From Alphaproteobacteria bacterium (lineage in GTDB: Bacteria > Pseudomonadota > Alphaproteobacteria > Puniceispirillales > Puniceispirillaceae): a stretch of 12,698 nt of DNA. The stretch spans positions 1 through 12,698 of the forward strand of contig WTHY01000047.1 in assembly GCA_011522945.1 (NCBI GenBank), written 5' to 3'. Below the pieces are notes generated by a model. The model worked only from the letters and a program-made list of their open reading frames with translations. It searched no databases and was not told where the DNA came from. Shown one piece after another: positions 1 to 6,231 of the stretch. The translations under genes were made by a program, and so were the position numbers. Numbering within the stretch: the first letter of the stretch is position 1; every line of letters begins with the position of its first letter.

Positions 1-2
1 GT

Positions 3-65
3 ATCGGCATAGAGGATTATGAATCCTATGGTGGTAGTCTGAGGCTGACGCGTCCGCTGAATTAA
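3..65 (+). CDS. C-terminal tail of an unidentified protein (partial, runs off the left edge)
   Basis: An open frame enters from the left edge and ends at TAA 63-65, giving about 20 residues ending in GSLRLTRPLN. The residue mix is protein-like, and a long hairpin starts seven bases after the stop, which fits the end of a transcription unit. The tail is too short to assign a family. It could be chance, since only 20 codons are visible. Confidence 0.35.
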   Translation: MGIEDYESYGGSLRLTRPLN

Positions 66-72
66 TCTTCTA

Positions 73-126
73 GGGAATAGATAGATAATGGGCAGATGCT
101 ATGATCTGTCGCTACTATCTATTCCC
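73..126. terminator. Long two-tier hairpin after the first gene; possible terminator
   Basis: A perfect 12-base inverted repeat, GGGAATAGATAG (73-84) and CTATCTATTCCC (115-126), encloses a second stem, CAGAT (93-97) and ATCTG (104-108), with a six-base loop. It lies just downstream of the stop at 65. There is no U-run after the 3' arm, so it is not a classic intrinsic terminator. RNA 3'-end protection or a binding site for a dimeric protein are alternatives. Confidence 0.4.
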
Positions 127-200
127 ATAGGATTTTGGAAATCAGCCCTAACATTTTCCAATTATGAAATTTTATCTTGTCAAGTGCACCAGATAGCAGA

Positions 201-713
201 ATGTTATTTATGATAACGTGTAAGCGATTCTGGTTAATGATGATATTTCTAACGTCTATATGTGTAGGCATATGTGCCTGTTTCGTTTTTGATATTTGTC
301 AGAGGCTTATAAAATACGCTACTGGCATACCGCCTTCAAATTGGGCGTTAGTTGGTAGGTGGTTCTGGGGTGTTGTTCTTGATAGGCGCTTTATCGCAAA
401 GGGTTTGGTATCACAGGCGCCGCGCCCATTTGAAACATCCTTAGGCTGGGCGGTCCATTATAGTGTTGCTATCGGCTATGCCTTGATTTTTGCTGTCCTT
501 ATGGAATTTAGAGTTTTTCAGCCATCTATCTTTGATGGGCTCATCTTCGGCATAATAAGTGTGGTAGTGCCATGGTTCTTCTTCATGCCAGCACTTGGAA
601 ACGGTATACTGGCACGACACACACCTAACCCGCTCTTAGCTTGCTGCCTGGCTTTTGTTATGCATTCGGTATTTGGTATAGCCATTGGTGCGGGATTTAT
701 GCTGTTCACCTGA
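201..713 (+). CDS. DUF2938 family membrane protein
   Basis: Function is unknown; this is an integral inner-membrane protein of about 170 residues, the usual size for DUF2938. Family features visible from ATG 201 are an N-terminal helix (about 12-31) running into an FDI segment, PPSNWALVGRW at 44-54, ETSLGWAVHYSVAIGYA at 78-94, a central helix with VPWFFFMPALGNGI at 123-136, HTPNP at 140-144, and a last helix starting HSVFG. Four membrane segments are likely. No candidate start has a good ribosome binding site. TTG 177, ATG 201, ATG 210 and ATG 237/240 are all in frame, and family alignment would favour 237 or 240. The next gene begins 97 bases downstream on the same strand, so co-transcription is possible. 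The family call is from remembered consensus, not a search. Confidence 0.8.
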   Translation: MLFMITCKRFWLMMIFLTSICVGICACFVFDICQRLIKYATGIPPSNWALVGRWFWGVVLDRRFIAKGLVSQAPRPFETSLGWAVHYSVAIGYALIFAVLMEFRVFQPSIFDGLIFGIISVVVPWFFFMPALGNGILARHTPNPLLACCLAFVMHSVFGIAIGAGFMLFT

Positions 714-810
714 CGGTTAAACGCTACTCTTCCAACTTCACTTTGTCAGCACCTGTGTTTTAGGATAAAAAAGCACTCGGATACTGTGCGATGCAGAATA
801 AGGGCCGGTT

Positions 811-1779
811 ATGGATTTTAGAAAACTTGTTTCAGATATCATCATAGTATCTTGGAATTTGTTCAAAATAATGATCCCCACTCTCATTATTGTAAAATTG
901 TGTCAGGAGGTTGGTGCCGATATCTGGTTAGCCGAACTTATGAGCCCTATAATGGGTGTTATGTCATTGCCTGCGGAATTGGCAATCATCCTGACAACCA
1001 CCATGCTAACAAACCCATATGCAGGGATAATCGTAGCAGCCTCTATTCCAGAGATGGCTAGCCTGAATATTGGGCAAATGTCTGTGTTGGCATTATTCAT
1101 GTTATTCACACATTCTCTGCCGGTAGAGGTCCTCATCTCACGCAGAGCCGGAGTGAGGGCGCGCATTACCCTAGCTGTGCGTATTGGCGGCGGCATATTG
1201 GCCTGCATGATACTGGCACAATTATTTAAATTAACTGGATGGTATTCAGAGCCTGCATCCATACATATTCCGCACATCTCGATAGATACAAGCTGGCTGG
1301 GCTGGCTTCAAGGACAGCTGTTATCTCTCATGATGATTCAGATCATTATTATCGTGCTGTTATTCTTCTTAGAGATATTGCGGCTAATTGGCGTTGAAAA
1401 GCTTATGCGTATGCTGCTTGCACCTTTCTTGCGGAGTATGAAAATTGGTGAGCGCGCATCCACCATTGCTATTGTTGGTGTGACACTTGGTTTGGGCTTT
1501 GGCGGCGGATTGCTTATTAAAGATGTGGAAACCGGAGAGATCCCTAAAGAAGATGTGTTTGGCATTCTCTGTTTCATAAATCTGTTGCATTCTGTGTTTG
1601 AAGATACGGCTATTGTGATGCTTTTAGGCCCAAGCCTGCTTATTGTGCTGGGCTTTCGCTTCATATTTTCCTTTGTGCTGATTTATATGATTATGATTGC
1701 GGTTCAGCGCTTGCCGAAGCATCTTTGGCACAGTCAGCTTACCAATAGTAATATTCCCCGGAATGCAGGCACCGCCTAG
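811..1779 (+). CDS. Nucleoside recognition (Gate) domain membrane protein
   Basis: A 322-residue multi-pass membrane protein matching the Gate / nucleoside-recognition fold shared by SpmA/SpmB-type proteins and concentrative nucleoside transporters. The substrate is unknown. The N-terminus (WNLFKIMIPTLIIVK, 15-29) and the LPAEL/TNPYAG stretch (53-72) resemble this family. Hydrophobic segments lie near 20-30, 55-80, 90-100, 125-140, 168-190, 218-235 and 265-298. The two halves carry similar motifs: HSLPVE at 101-106 and HSVFED at 260-265, the second within a loop following GLLIKDVETGEIPKED. ATG 811 has AGGG at 801-804 as a weak ribosome binding site. A basic tail (KHLWHSQ...) probably lies in the cytoplasm. 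It may be co-transcribed with the DUF2938 gene. Confidence is good for the fold and low for any transport role. Confidence 0.8.
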   Translation: MDFRKLVSDIIIVSWNLFKIMIPTLIIVKLCQEVGADIWLAELMSPIMGVMSLPAELAIILTTTMLTNPYAGIIVAASIPEMASLNIGQMSVLALFMLFTHSLPVEVLISRRAGVRARITLAVRIGGGILACMILAQLFKLTGWYSEPASIHIPHISIDTSWLGWLQGQLLSLMMIQIIIIVLLFFLEILRLIGVEKLMRMLLAPFLRSMKIGERASTIAIVGVTLGLGFGGGLLIKDVETGEIPKEDVFGILCFINLLHSVFEDTAIVMLLGPSLLIVLGFRFIFSFVLIYMIMIAVQRLPKHLWHSQLTNSNIPRNAGTA

Positions 1780-1868
1780 CGAATAGGCTCCATAGTTCTT
1801 GGAGCGCGACCGGGTGGTTTATAGGCTAGATAATCCAAAACTGAGTATGCGCACGTATCCAGATAGTT

Positions 1869-2039
1869 ATGGTAAAGATATTTCGGTTAAAACTAACAAG
1901 CTTGTTATCGATACGGTTATTTGAGCGCGCGGTAACAACTGTAGCCTTTTTGGCGGTTTTACTGTTGCTGAGGCGATTTGCGAAGAACCTGAATACAGGC
2001 GTGAAACCGAAACGGCGGCAGCATCTTAAACCTAATTGA
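1869..2039 (+). CDS. Putative small single-helix basic membrane protein (56 residues)
   Basis: ATG 1869 to TGA 2037-2039 encodes 56 residues. A basic N-terminal part (MVKIFRLKL) is followed by one hydrophobic segment at about residues 22-35 (VTTVAFLAVLLLLR), then a strongly basic tail with KPKRRQHLKPN at the end. This is the usual look of a small bitopic inner-membrane protein whose basic end stays in the cytoplasm. It sits 89 bases after the Gate-domain gene and is followed within three bases by a hairpin. The ribosome binding site is weak (AGATAG just upstream), and an upstream in-frame stop at 1842 means ATG 1869 is the only normal start. I recognise no family. A chance ORF is possible, and conservation would decide. 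Confidence 0.4.
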   Translation: MVKIFRLKLTSLLSIRLFERAVTTVAFLAVLLLLRRFAKNLNTGVKPKRRQHLKPN

Positions 2040-2041
2040 AC

Positions 2042-2070
2042 AGGAAGCAGCTTCTCGTTTAAAGCTTCCT
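2042..2070. terminator. Short hairpin after the small ORF
   Basis: AGGAAGC (2042-2048) pairs perfectly with GCTTCCT (2064-2070) around a 15-base loop, starting three bases after the stop codon at 2037-2039. No U-run follows, so terminator activity is uncertain. Confidence 0.3.
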
Positions 2071-2333
2071 ATAAATGGTAGAGGCTGCCCCTGACTTTAA
2101 CAGGATGTAGGTCAGATTTTAGGCGCCAAGTCTCATATATTTTATGTAACCCCCAATATTTTTGCCATAGCATAAAAGCTGCCTTCAGACCTTAATCTAA
2201 AGTGGCTATCAACATATTTATTTTCATAAATCGCGCCTAGGAGGAGAGATGTAATTTTATCTTCCGCCCATACTTATTGTGCTTAAGCTATTAGAAGAAA
2301 AACGGCAAATAGCCTGAGAATGCCATGCAACTG

Positions 2334-2360
2334 TTACAAATTTGCAAGACATGTTACTAT
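2334..2360 (+). promoter_or_regulatory. Possible promoter and direct repeat before the 2388 gene
   Basis: TTACAA (2334-2339) and TACTAT (2355-2360) could be -35 and -10 boxes, but the 15-base spacer is short. The hexamer TGTTAC occurs twice here, at 2332 and 2352. That is 20 bases apart, about two helical turns, which would suit a regulator binding one face of the DNA. Confidence 0.25.
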
Positions 2361-2387
2361 CAAATTGGGGAATAAAAGGAGGAAACA

Positions 2388-2783
2388 ATGTCTTCAATAA
2401 CACTAATCGCCGTGGTTTTACTGATTATTGGCAATTTATTCTATGGATATCGTTGCTTAATAGGTACCAGAGGAATGATTGACCAATATGGGTTTGGAGA
2501 TGCAAGCGCCACGCCAATAAAGCTTACAGGCAGCTTTGTTGCGGCGCTTGGATTAATGCTGATTTATCTATTGGCAACAGGCATTTCGGGTAGCTGGGAG
2601 ATTTTTGCATACGGTTTTATTCAAGCTGTAATATTCGCCATTGTAGGATATCAAACGCAAAATAGCCATTGGGTGAAGGTTGATGGCGTCAAACCAACAC
2701 GCGAAATCTATATAGCGCCTATCATCTTTGCGGTGTTGAACGCCGTGGTTCTATATACAGCGCCAGAGCTGCTATACGCATAA
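2388..2783 (+). CDS. Four-helix membrane protein of unknown function
   Basis: A 131-residue integral membrane protein I cannot assign to a family. Four hydrophobic segments are clear: about 3-21, 46-65, 69-89 and 106-125. Short polar links carry GTRGMIDQYGFGDAS (26-40) between helices 1 and 2 and YQTQNSHWVKVDG (88-100) between helices 3 and 4. There is no signal for an enzyme active site. The start is well supported: AAAAGGAGGAAACA directly precedes ATG 2388, the best ribosome binding site in the window, which suggests strong translation. The gene is monocistronic by context, with a 608-base gap upstream and a convergent gene downstream separated by a hairpin region. It is clearly a real gene by codon pattern and ribosome binding site. 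Its role is unknown. Confidence 0.75.
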   Translation: MSSITLIAVVLLIIGNLFYGYRCLIGTRGMIDQYGFGDASATPIKLTGSFVAALGLMLIYLLATGISGSWEIFAYGFIQAVIFAIVGYQTQNSHWVKVDGVKPTREIYIAPIIFAVLNAVVLYTAPELLYA

Positions 2784-2805
2784 GCAATATAAAATAATCT
2801 TGGAG

Positions 2806-2846
2806 AGGTCCTAGCGCGCGCTTGGGCCTTTCAGCCTTAGAAAGGC
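2806..2846. terminator. Overlapping hairpins between convergent genes; probable terminator
   Basis: Two hairpins compete for the same bases. The first pairs GGTCC (2807-2811) with GGGCC (2824-2828), with one G-U pair, and continues as AGC (2813-2815) with GCT (2820-2822) around a GCGC loop, then TTTC. The second pairs GCCTTTC (2826-2832) perfectly with GAAAGGC (2840-2846). They share 2826-2828, so they exclude each other. The location between tail-to-tail genes supports a bidirectional terminator. Confidence 0.45.
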
Positions 2847-2907
2847 ACCTGACGTAATCACACTTTCTATAGATGCGATGTTAAAACTAAATACCGCAGC
2901 TGTATAG

Positions 2908-3453
2908 CTAGTCTTCTAGCTTGAGTATTCTGCTGGTATTTGTCTCCGGATTATAGGCAACTAAACCACCACTTGGGACAGATAATCCTGTTACAGCCTG
3001 AATAACAACCTGATGTGTGATTAACAGCACATAGTCTGTATTTGTGATGCCTGCCAATATATTATCCAAGGCGGTGAGCGTCTCATCTCTGTCCACATGG
3101 CCTTGAAAAAAAGAGCCAAGTCCATATTGGATAGACCAGTCTCCAAGGCCTAAATATTGTGCTGTTTCCTTACAGCGGCACCACGGGCTGGTTAGAATGC
3201 GCGTCGGTTGCCAGCCTCTAGCCAAGAGGGTTTTGCCTATGTTTTCTGCTTGCAACCGGCCAGCATCGCTTAAATTCCTTTGAGTGCTGCAATCATCAAT
3301 ATCAAAATGTTCCGGATCGCCATATCCAGGCGCAAGTGTATGGCGCATGAAGAGGATATTATCTGCAGCAGATGCGACTTGCAGAGGCGCAAAAGCAAGG
3401 AGCAAAAATGCCAGTGATATAAAGAAACGACGTAGACTAGGTGCGTTACGCAT
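2908..3453 (-). CDS. Secreted histidine phosphatase family protein (branch 1, PhoE/SixA-like)
   Basis: Probable periplasmic phosphatase of the histidine phosphatase superfamily, which uses a phosphohistidine intermediate. From ATG 3453 (181 residues), residues 1-29 form a signal peptide: basic RNAPSLRR, a hydrophobic core, and ASA|A as a likely cleavage site. The catalytic RH motif is FMRHT at 35-39 (R37, H38). Other family marks are CSTQRNLSDAGR at 55-66, SPWCRC at 89-94 with the second arginine R93, a likely acid in RDET near 122-125, and the second histidine in LLITHQ (H147). A longer form would start at TTG 3459, but ATG is preferred. No lipobox is seen. The substrate cannot be told; this short secreted group is mostly uncharacterised. 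The gene stands alone, divergent from the LysE gene. It could be a general phosphomonoesterase. Confidence 0.85.
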   Translation of the reverse strand: MRNAPSLRRFFISLAFLLLAFAPLQVASAADNILFMRHTLAPGYGDPEHFDIDDCSTQRNLSDAGRLQAENIGKTLLARGWQPTRILTSPWCRCKETAQYLGLGDWSIQYGLGSFFQGHVDRDETLTALDNILAGITNTDYVLLITHQVVIQAVTGLSVPSGGLVAYNPETNTSRILKLED

Positions 3454-3488
3454 ATGCAACGACAGTCTCTATATTAGAAGAAATTATC

Positions 3489-3600
3489 ATTAGGTGCAGT
3501 ATCACTATTCATGGCCCATTAGGTCTATGTTTGAAAGTTTAGTCGATTAGGTGCTTCTGTCAATTTTGCTAGAAAACAATCATGTGAGTTCAATTAGGAG
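3489..3600. repeat. Short ATTAGGT direct repeats between divergent genes
   Basis: ATTAGGT occurs at 3489-3495, 3518-3524 and 3546-3552, spaced 29 and 28 bases, with a related ATTAGGA at 3593-3599 that overlaps a ribosome binding site. They sit between the divergent histidine phosphatase and LysE genes and could be operator sites. A heptamer repeated three times in about 60 bases is suggestive but not proof. Confidence 0.3.
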
Positions 3601-3604
3601 CTGC

Positions 3605-3667
3605 ATGAACAATCTTTTTTTTAGTTTATATCAATTTGCTTCTCAAATTATGCCATTTGCATCATAG
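3605..3667 (+). CDS. Putative 20-residue Phe-rich leader peptide upstream of the LysE-type exporter
   Basis: TTAGGAGCTGC precedes ATG 3605, a much better ribosome binding site than that of the exporter itself. The ORF encodes MNNLFFSLYQFASQIMPFAS and stops at TAG 3665-3667. Four of 20 residues are Phe. It is in the same frame as the exporter start at 3701, separated by this stop and 33 further bases. The position, size and skewed composition fit a leader peptide controlling an amino-acid exporter, but no attenuator hairpin with a U-run is obvious. A decayed upstream start of the exporter is the main alternative, although LysE proteins do not need these residues. Confidence 0.35.
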   Translation: MNNLFFSLYQFASQIMPFAS

Positions 3668-3700
3668 TCATCATATTGTCCTTCTGTTCTGAGATATGCC

Positions 3701-4294
3701 ATGCTGGTTTTTGCTTTTGCGGTATTTTTGCTGATTATCACACCTGGTCCTGGGGTCATGTCTACCGCTGGTGTTGGCGCTGCCTTTGGATGGCGCCAAG
3801 GTCTGTTTTATGTTGCAGGTTTATGTGCTGGTACAAATTTGGTGAGTTTGGCTGTGATTTCAGGTGTGGCTGCGGTGATCTTGGCAGATCCTGTTATACG
3901 CACAATTCTATTATTTGCTTCAGCAGGCTACCTTGGCTATCTCGCGCTTAGGGTTGGGTTTGCAGGCAGCAAAATAGCATTTATAGAGACATCTGCACCT
4001 GGTTTCTGGGCTGGTGTGATGTTGCAATTCATCAATCCAAAAGCCTATGCGGTCAATACAACTTTATTTACAAGTTTTGCGTTTTATCCAGCTAGCTTCA
4101 TTGTTGAAACAGGCTTGAAGTTAGTTATCGTCAATATCATTTGGCTGCCGTTGCATCTAGCATGGTTATATGCCGGTGTGAGATTGCACAGCATGAACCT
4201 GCAGCCAAATATACAAAGACGCATCAACCTAGGAATGGCGATATGTCTGTTTGGTGTGGTCGGTCTATCAGTATGGTCAGTGTTTGCGGCGTAG
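3701..4294 (+). CDS. LysE/RhtB family amino-acid exporter
   Basis: Inner-membrane exporter of the LysE/RhtB superfamily, which moves amino acids or derivatives out using the proton gradient; the substrate is unknown. The family signature TPGPG is at residues 14-18 in the first helix, followed by GAAFGWRQGLFYVAGLCAG at 26-44 and the conserved FWAGVMLQFINPKAY at 102-116. About six helices are seen (roughly 2-20, 36-60, 66-86, 106-128, 138-160, 176-195). At 197 residues it is close to the usual 200-210. ATG 3701 has a poor ribosome binding site and leaves a slightly short first helix. CTG 3689 is an in-frame alternative start. The 20-codon ORF upstream may control its translation. It converges on the 4357-4758 gene. 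Confidence 0.85.
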   Translation: MLVFAFAVFLLIITPGPGVMSTAGVGAAFGWRQGLFYVAGLCAGTNLVSLAVISGVAAVILADPVIRTILLFASAGYLGYLALRVGFAGSKIAFIETSAPGFWAGVMLQFINPKAYAVNTTLFTSFAFYPASFIVETGLKLVIVNIIWLPLHLAWLYAGVRLHSMNLQPNIQRRINLGMAICLFGVVGLSVWSVFAA

Positions 4295-4356
4295 AGTAGC
4301 ATTGATAATAGTGTATCTAAAGACGCGTTTCTTCACGCTGAGACGTTTCGTTTGCG

Positions 4357-4758
4357 CTATGTAAGACGTTCGATAACAGTAAAAGCGCATTGCTTTTTTT
4401 GACGGTCTGCTGCTCTTAAGCGTGCTATGTCGTCAGCTAAGATACCTAGTTTTTTCAAAACAGGATGTGTCTCATCAACCACGCGCCAAAATGGTAAGGG
4501 TGTCATTTCAACAGCCTCTGGCACCAAGGCAGATTCAATAGCCAATCTAAGGAAAATACCTGTAGAAACAGGACATGTATTATCAGCGCCAGCAGCCTTC
4601 GCCAGATCAAGCCGCATTTCCTTAGGTGATTTAAATACACCCGCTTCCAGTCTCAAAATATAATCAGCAATAGCCTCTGGGGATGAGATATGCATTAGCT
4701 GTCCAGCTTTCATGTCGCTGAAATTCTTATCCAAAATTTTTACAATATTCCGCGGCAT
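4357..4758 (-). CDS. Small conserved-looking protein with CPVST and PFWRV motifs; function unknown
   Basis: A 133-residue soluble protein of a type I recall from alphaproteobacterial genomes as hypothetical. It has DMKAGQLMHISSPEAIADYI (15-34), an EMRLDLAKAAGADNTCPVST stretch (47-66), GIFLRLAIESA (67-77), TPLPFWRVVDE (86-96) and a C-terminal helix with LRAADRQKK. The order 'helix, glycine turn, basic helix, PxWRVv' distantly recalls the alkyltransferase-like (MGMT/ATL) fold, whose PWHRV motif is similar. This is a guess; the MGMT active-site PCHRV cysteine is absent. The single Cys in CPVST (C62) could be functional. ATG 4758 is the start; no strong ribosome binding site is apparent. It is divergent from the DUF6958 gene across 133 bases. 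Confidence 0.65.
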   Translation of the reverse strand: MPRNIVKILDKNFSDMKAGQLMHISSPEAIADYILRLEAGVFKSPKEMRLDLAKAAGADNTCPVSTGIFLRLAIESALVPEAVEMTPLPFWRVVDETHPVLKKLGILADDIARLRAADRQKKQCAFTVIERLT

Positions 4759-4891
4759 TGATGCTTATGCTCTAAATGTCCAGATTAGGGTACCAAAAAA
4801 GAAAGTATTTTTGCAGATGCGCTTGTATCAAGCTTATGCCTAACCCTACCATATAGCATTCTGCCTGTCTTAGATTTTGAGGAGTGTTCAC

Positions 4892-5188
4892 GTGCCTACA
4901 GACAAAATTGAGGTTGAGAATATTAACCATCCCGGACAGATAGCCCGGGTAGACGCACGAAAATATGCAGCTGCAAAGACAGCATTATTATCGGTGCTGC
5001 CTAACGGCTCGCCTGGCCTAACGCAAAAGGAGATGCTTGCAACGGTCAAAATTGTCATTGACTCAGACCTGTTTCCAAACGGAGAAAAATCAGGGTGGTG
5101 GGCAAAGACGGTTCAGCTCGATCTAGAAGCAAAAGGGCTGATATGTAGGCAGGCTGGCACACCATTACGATGGTATTTATCTGGCTAA
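4892..5188 (+). CDS. DUF6958 family small protein
   Basis: A 98-residue soluble protein matching DUF6958, function unknown. GTG 4892 is chosen because GAGGAG (4879-4884) lies seven bases upstream; a longer TTG-4877 start would bury this site. Visible family marks are NHPGQIARVDARKYAAAKTA (12-31), a helical GLTQKEML (42-49), LFPNGEKSGWWAKTVQLDLEAKG (60-82) and PLRWYL (91-96). The pattern of three helices followed by a WW-containing helix and a short beta end suggests a winged-helix-like domain, as an inference. It diverges from the CPVST/PFWRV protein gene and converges on the DUF1989 gene, with one base between the two stop codons. Confidence 0.8.
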   Translation: MPTDKIEVENINHPGQIARVDARKYAAAKTALLSVLPNGSPGLTQKEMLATVKIVIDSDLFPNGEKSGWWAKTVQLDLEAKGLICRQAGTPLRWYLSG

Positions 5189-5189
5189 C

Positions 5190-6038
5190 CTATATGCGCC
5201 CATGCGTGCGATCATAACTATTTTGTTGTGGAGATGACCAACCCTCAAGCGCATTATTTGCCGGCGCATATACCTCTACAAGAAGTGGATAGCAGGCAGC
5301 AACATCGCTAGAATGTTCTGCTGAGCAATCTCCGCCAGGGCACGCTGATAGTCCGCCCAACAAATCAATTTCAGCAAAAAATTCCAGATAATCGCCAGGC
5401 CGCACCGGACTTGCTTTCATGAAATACTGGCCAGTATCTCGCGATAGACCAGTGCACATAAAGACATTCAATACATCATGGACATAAGATTCCACCGCTT
5501 CAATTGGCCTTTCGAGATGTTGTGACAATGCGCGTGATAAATTCGAATGACAGCAATGATGATACATATCACCAGTCAATAAGGCCTGCGTGTAGGGATC
5601 GCATCTGGTGCCAATAAGATCATGTAAGGCACCCCCAAATTCATCAAATCCATACCAATCAAGTGTGTCTGTAGTCATAGTTGCCATCGGGCGTAGATAG
5701 GGGAAACTCGACCACATACGTTGTCCTGTTTTTAGATGAGAGCCATGCAAGGCGCGGGTTTTGCCTGTGTAAAATCTCTCATCGATATTCGTAGCAGACC
5801 AGATATTTAAATCACCAACCTGAGGACCTTCAACAGAGGTGATGCGGAAAAAATGCCCGGCTGGCACATCAAAGCACCTAGCATCACGAGGCGGTACAAG
5901 GCATTCTGTTATTTTTTCTGCACTAGCCCGTGCCTTAGCATAAAGCTCTAAATCTGGCGCTGGGAGTGTCTCTGGTGGATAGGAAATAACTGGTTTGATC
6001 TTGCGAAGCGCCTCAGCATTTTTTGGTGGTGTATGCAT
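5190..6038 (-). CDS. DUF1989 (urea carboxylase-associated family) protein
   Basis: A 282-residue protein of the DUF1989 family. Members include urea-carboxylase-associated proteins, and one pair (CgdA/CgdB) is known to deiminate carboxyguanidine in guanidine breakdown. Motifs from ATG 6038 are AGHFFRITSVEGPQVGDLNIW (60-80), MWSSFPYLRPMATMT (108-122), YHHCCHSNL (159-167), YVHDVLNVFMCTGL (185-198), and MKASPVRPGDYLEF (207-220) leading into LSACPGGDCS (230-239). The CCHSN and CPGGDC clusters are likely metal sites. AAGGGG lies 14-19 bases upstream of ATG 6038; a TTG at 6080 is less likely. No urea or guanidine carboxylase, allophanate hydrolase or partner DUF1989 gene is nearby, so this single copy may act on another substrate. 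It diverges from the P450 gene. Confidence 0.9.
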   Translation of the reverse strand: MHTPPKNAEALRKIKPVISYPPETLPAPDLELYAKARASAEKITECLVPPRDARCFDVPAGHFFRITSVEGPQVGDLNIWSATNIDERFYTGKTRALHGSHLKTGQRMWSSFPYLRPMATMTTDTLDWYGFDEFGGALHDLIGTRCDPYTQALLTGDMYHHCCHSNLSRALSQHLERPIEAVESYVHDVLNVFMCTGLSRDTGQYFMKASPVRPGDYLEFFAEIDLLGGLSACPGGDCSAEHSSDVAACYPLLVEVYAPANNALEGWSSPQQNSYDRTHGRI

Positions 6039-6231
6039 AGCTCTGCATCCCCTTTTGCGGTTGGTATCACAGCTGCTCAAAGTAAAAATTTGTTTTCAAA
6101 CATAGAAAAGCAGAGATTAAAGACAAAGCCAAGTCTGCTTCCAGGCCTCTTTTGCGCTCAAAAAGCACTGGACGCCGAATGCAACGATAGTAACATTGAA
6201 AAGAAAGCCTCTTAATGGAAGAGAATGTCTC

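Larger units (their letters stand above)
1780..2387. other. 608-base gap between 811-1779 and 2388-2783
   Basis: Only one plausible gene lies here, the 56-codon ORF at 1869-2039, followed by a short hairpin at 2042-2070. A consensus Shine-Dalgarno sequence AGGAGG (2239-2244) is followed by ATG and an immediate TAA (2249-2254). The final 60 bases look like the promoter and leader of the 2388 gene. The rest shows no recognisable gene or repeat. Confidence 0.5.

Noticed and set aside
903..1664. Minus-strand open frames inside the Gate-domain gene
   Set aside because: Shadows of a clear membrane-protein gene; no family motifs.
1847..1924. 25-residue ORF MRTYPDSY..., followed after TGA by another open stretch to 2029
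   Set aside because: Overlaps the cleaner 1869-2039 frame, which has a membrane-protein pattern; selenocysteine readthrough has no support.
2069..2173. 34-residue minus-strand ORF starting MLWQKYWGLH, open again after its TAG
   Set aside because: Short, only a weak AAGG upstream, and the frame beyond the stop runs antisense to the better-supported small ORF at 1869-2039.
3284..3493. Plus-strand ORF of 69 residues over the histidine phosphatase start
   Set aside because: Antisense to the signal peptide region; no ribosome binding site or family features.
3676..3951. 91-residue Cys/Trp-rich plus-strand ORF overlapping the exporter
   Set aside because: Out-of-frame shadow of the LysE gene; the composition comes from reading Gly/Val/Leu codons out of phase.
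4321..4370. Three AGACG repeats at 4321, 4341 and 4364 between convergent genes
   Set aside because: Only five shared bases with uneven spacing; partly inside the end of the 4357-4758 gene.
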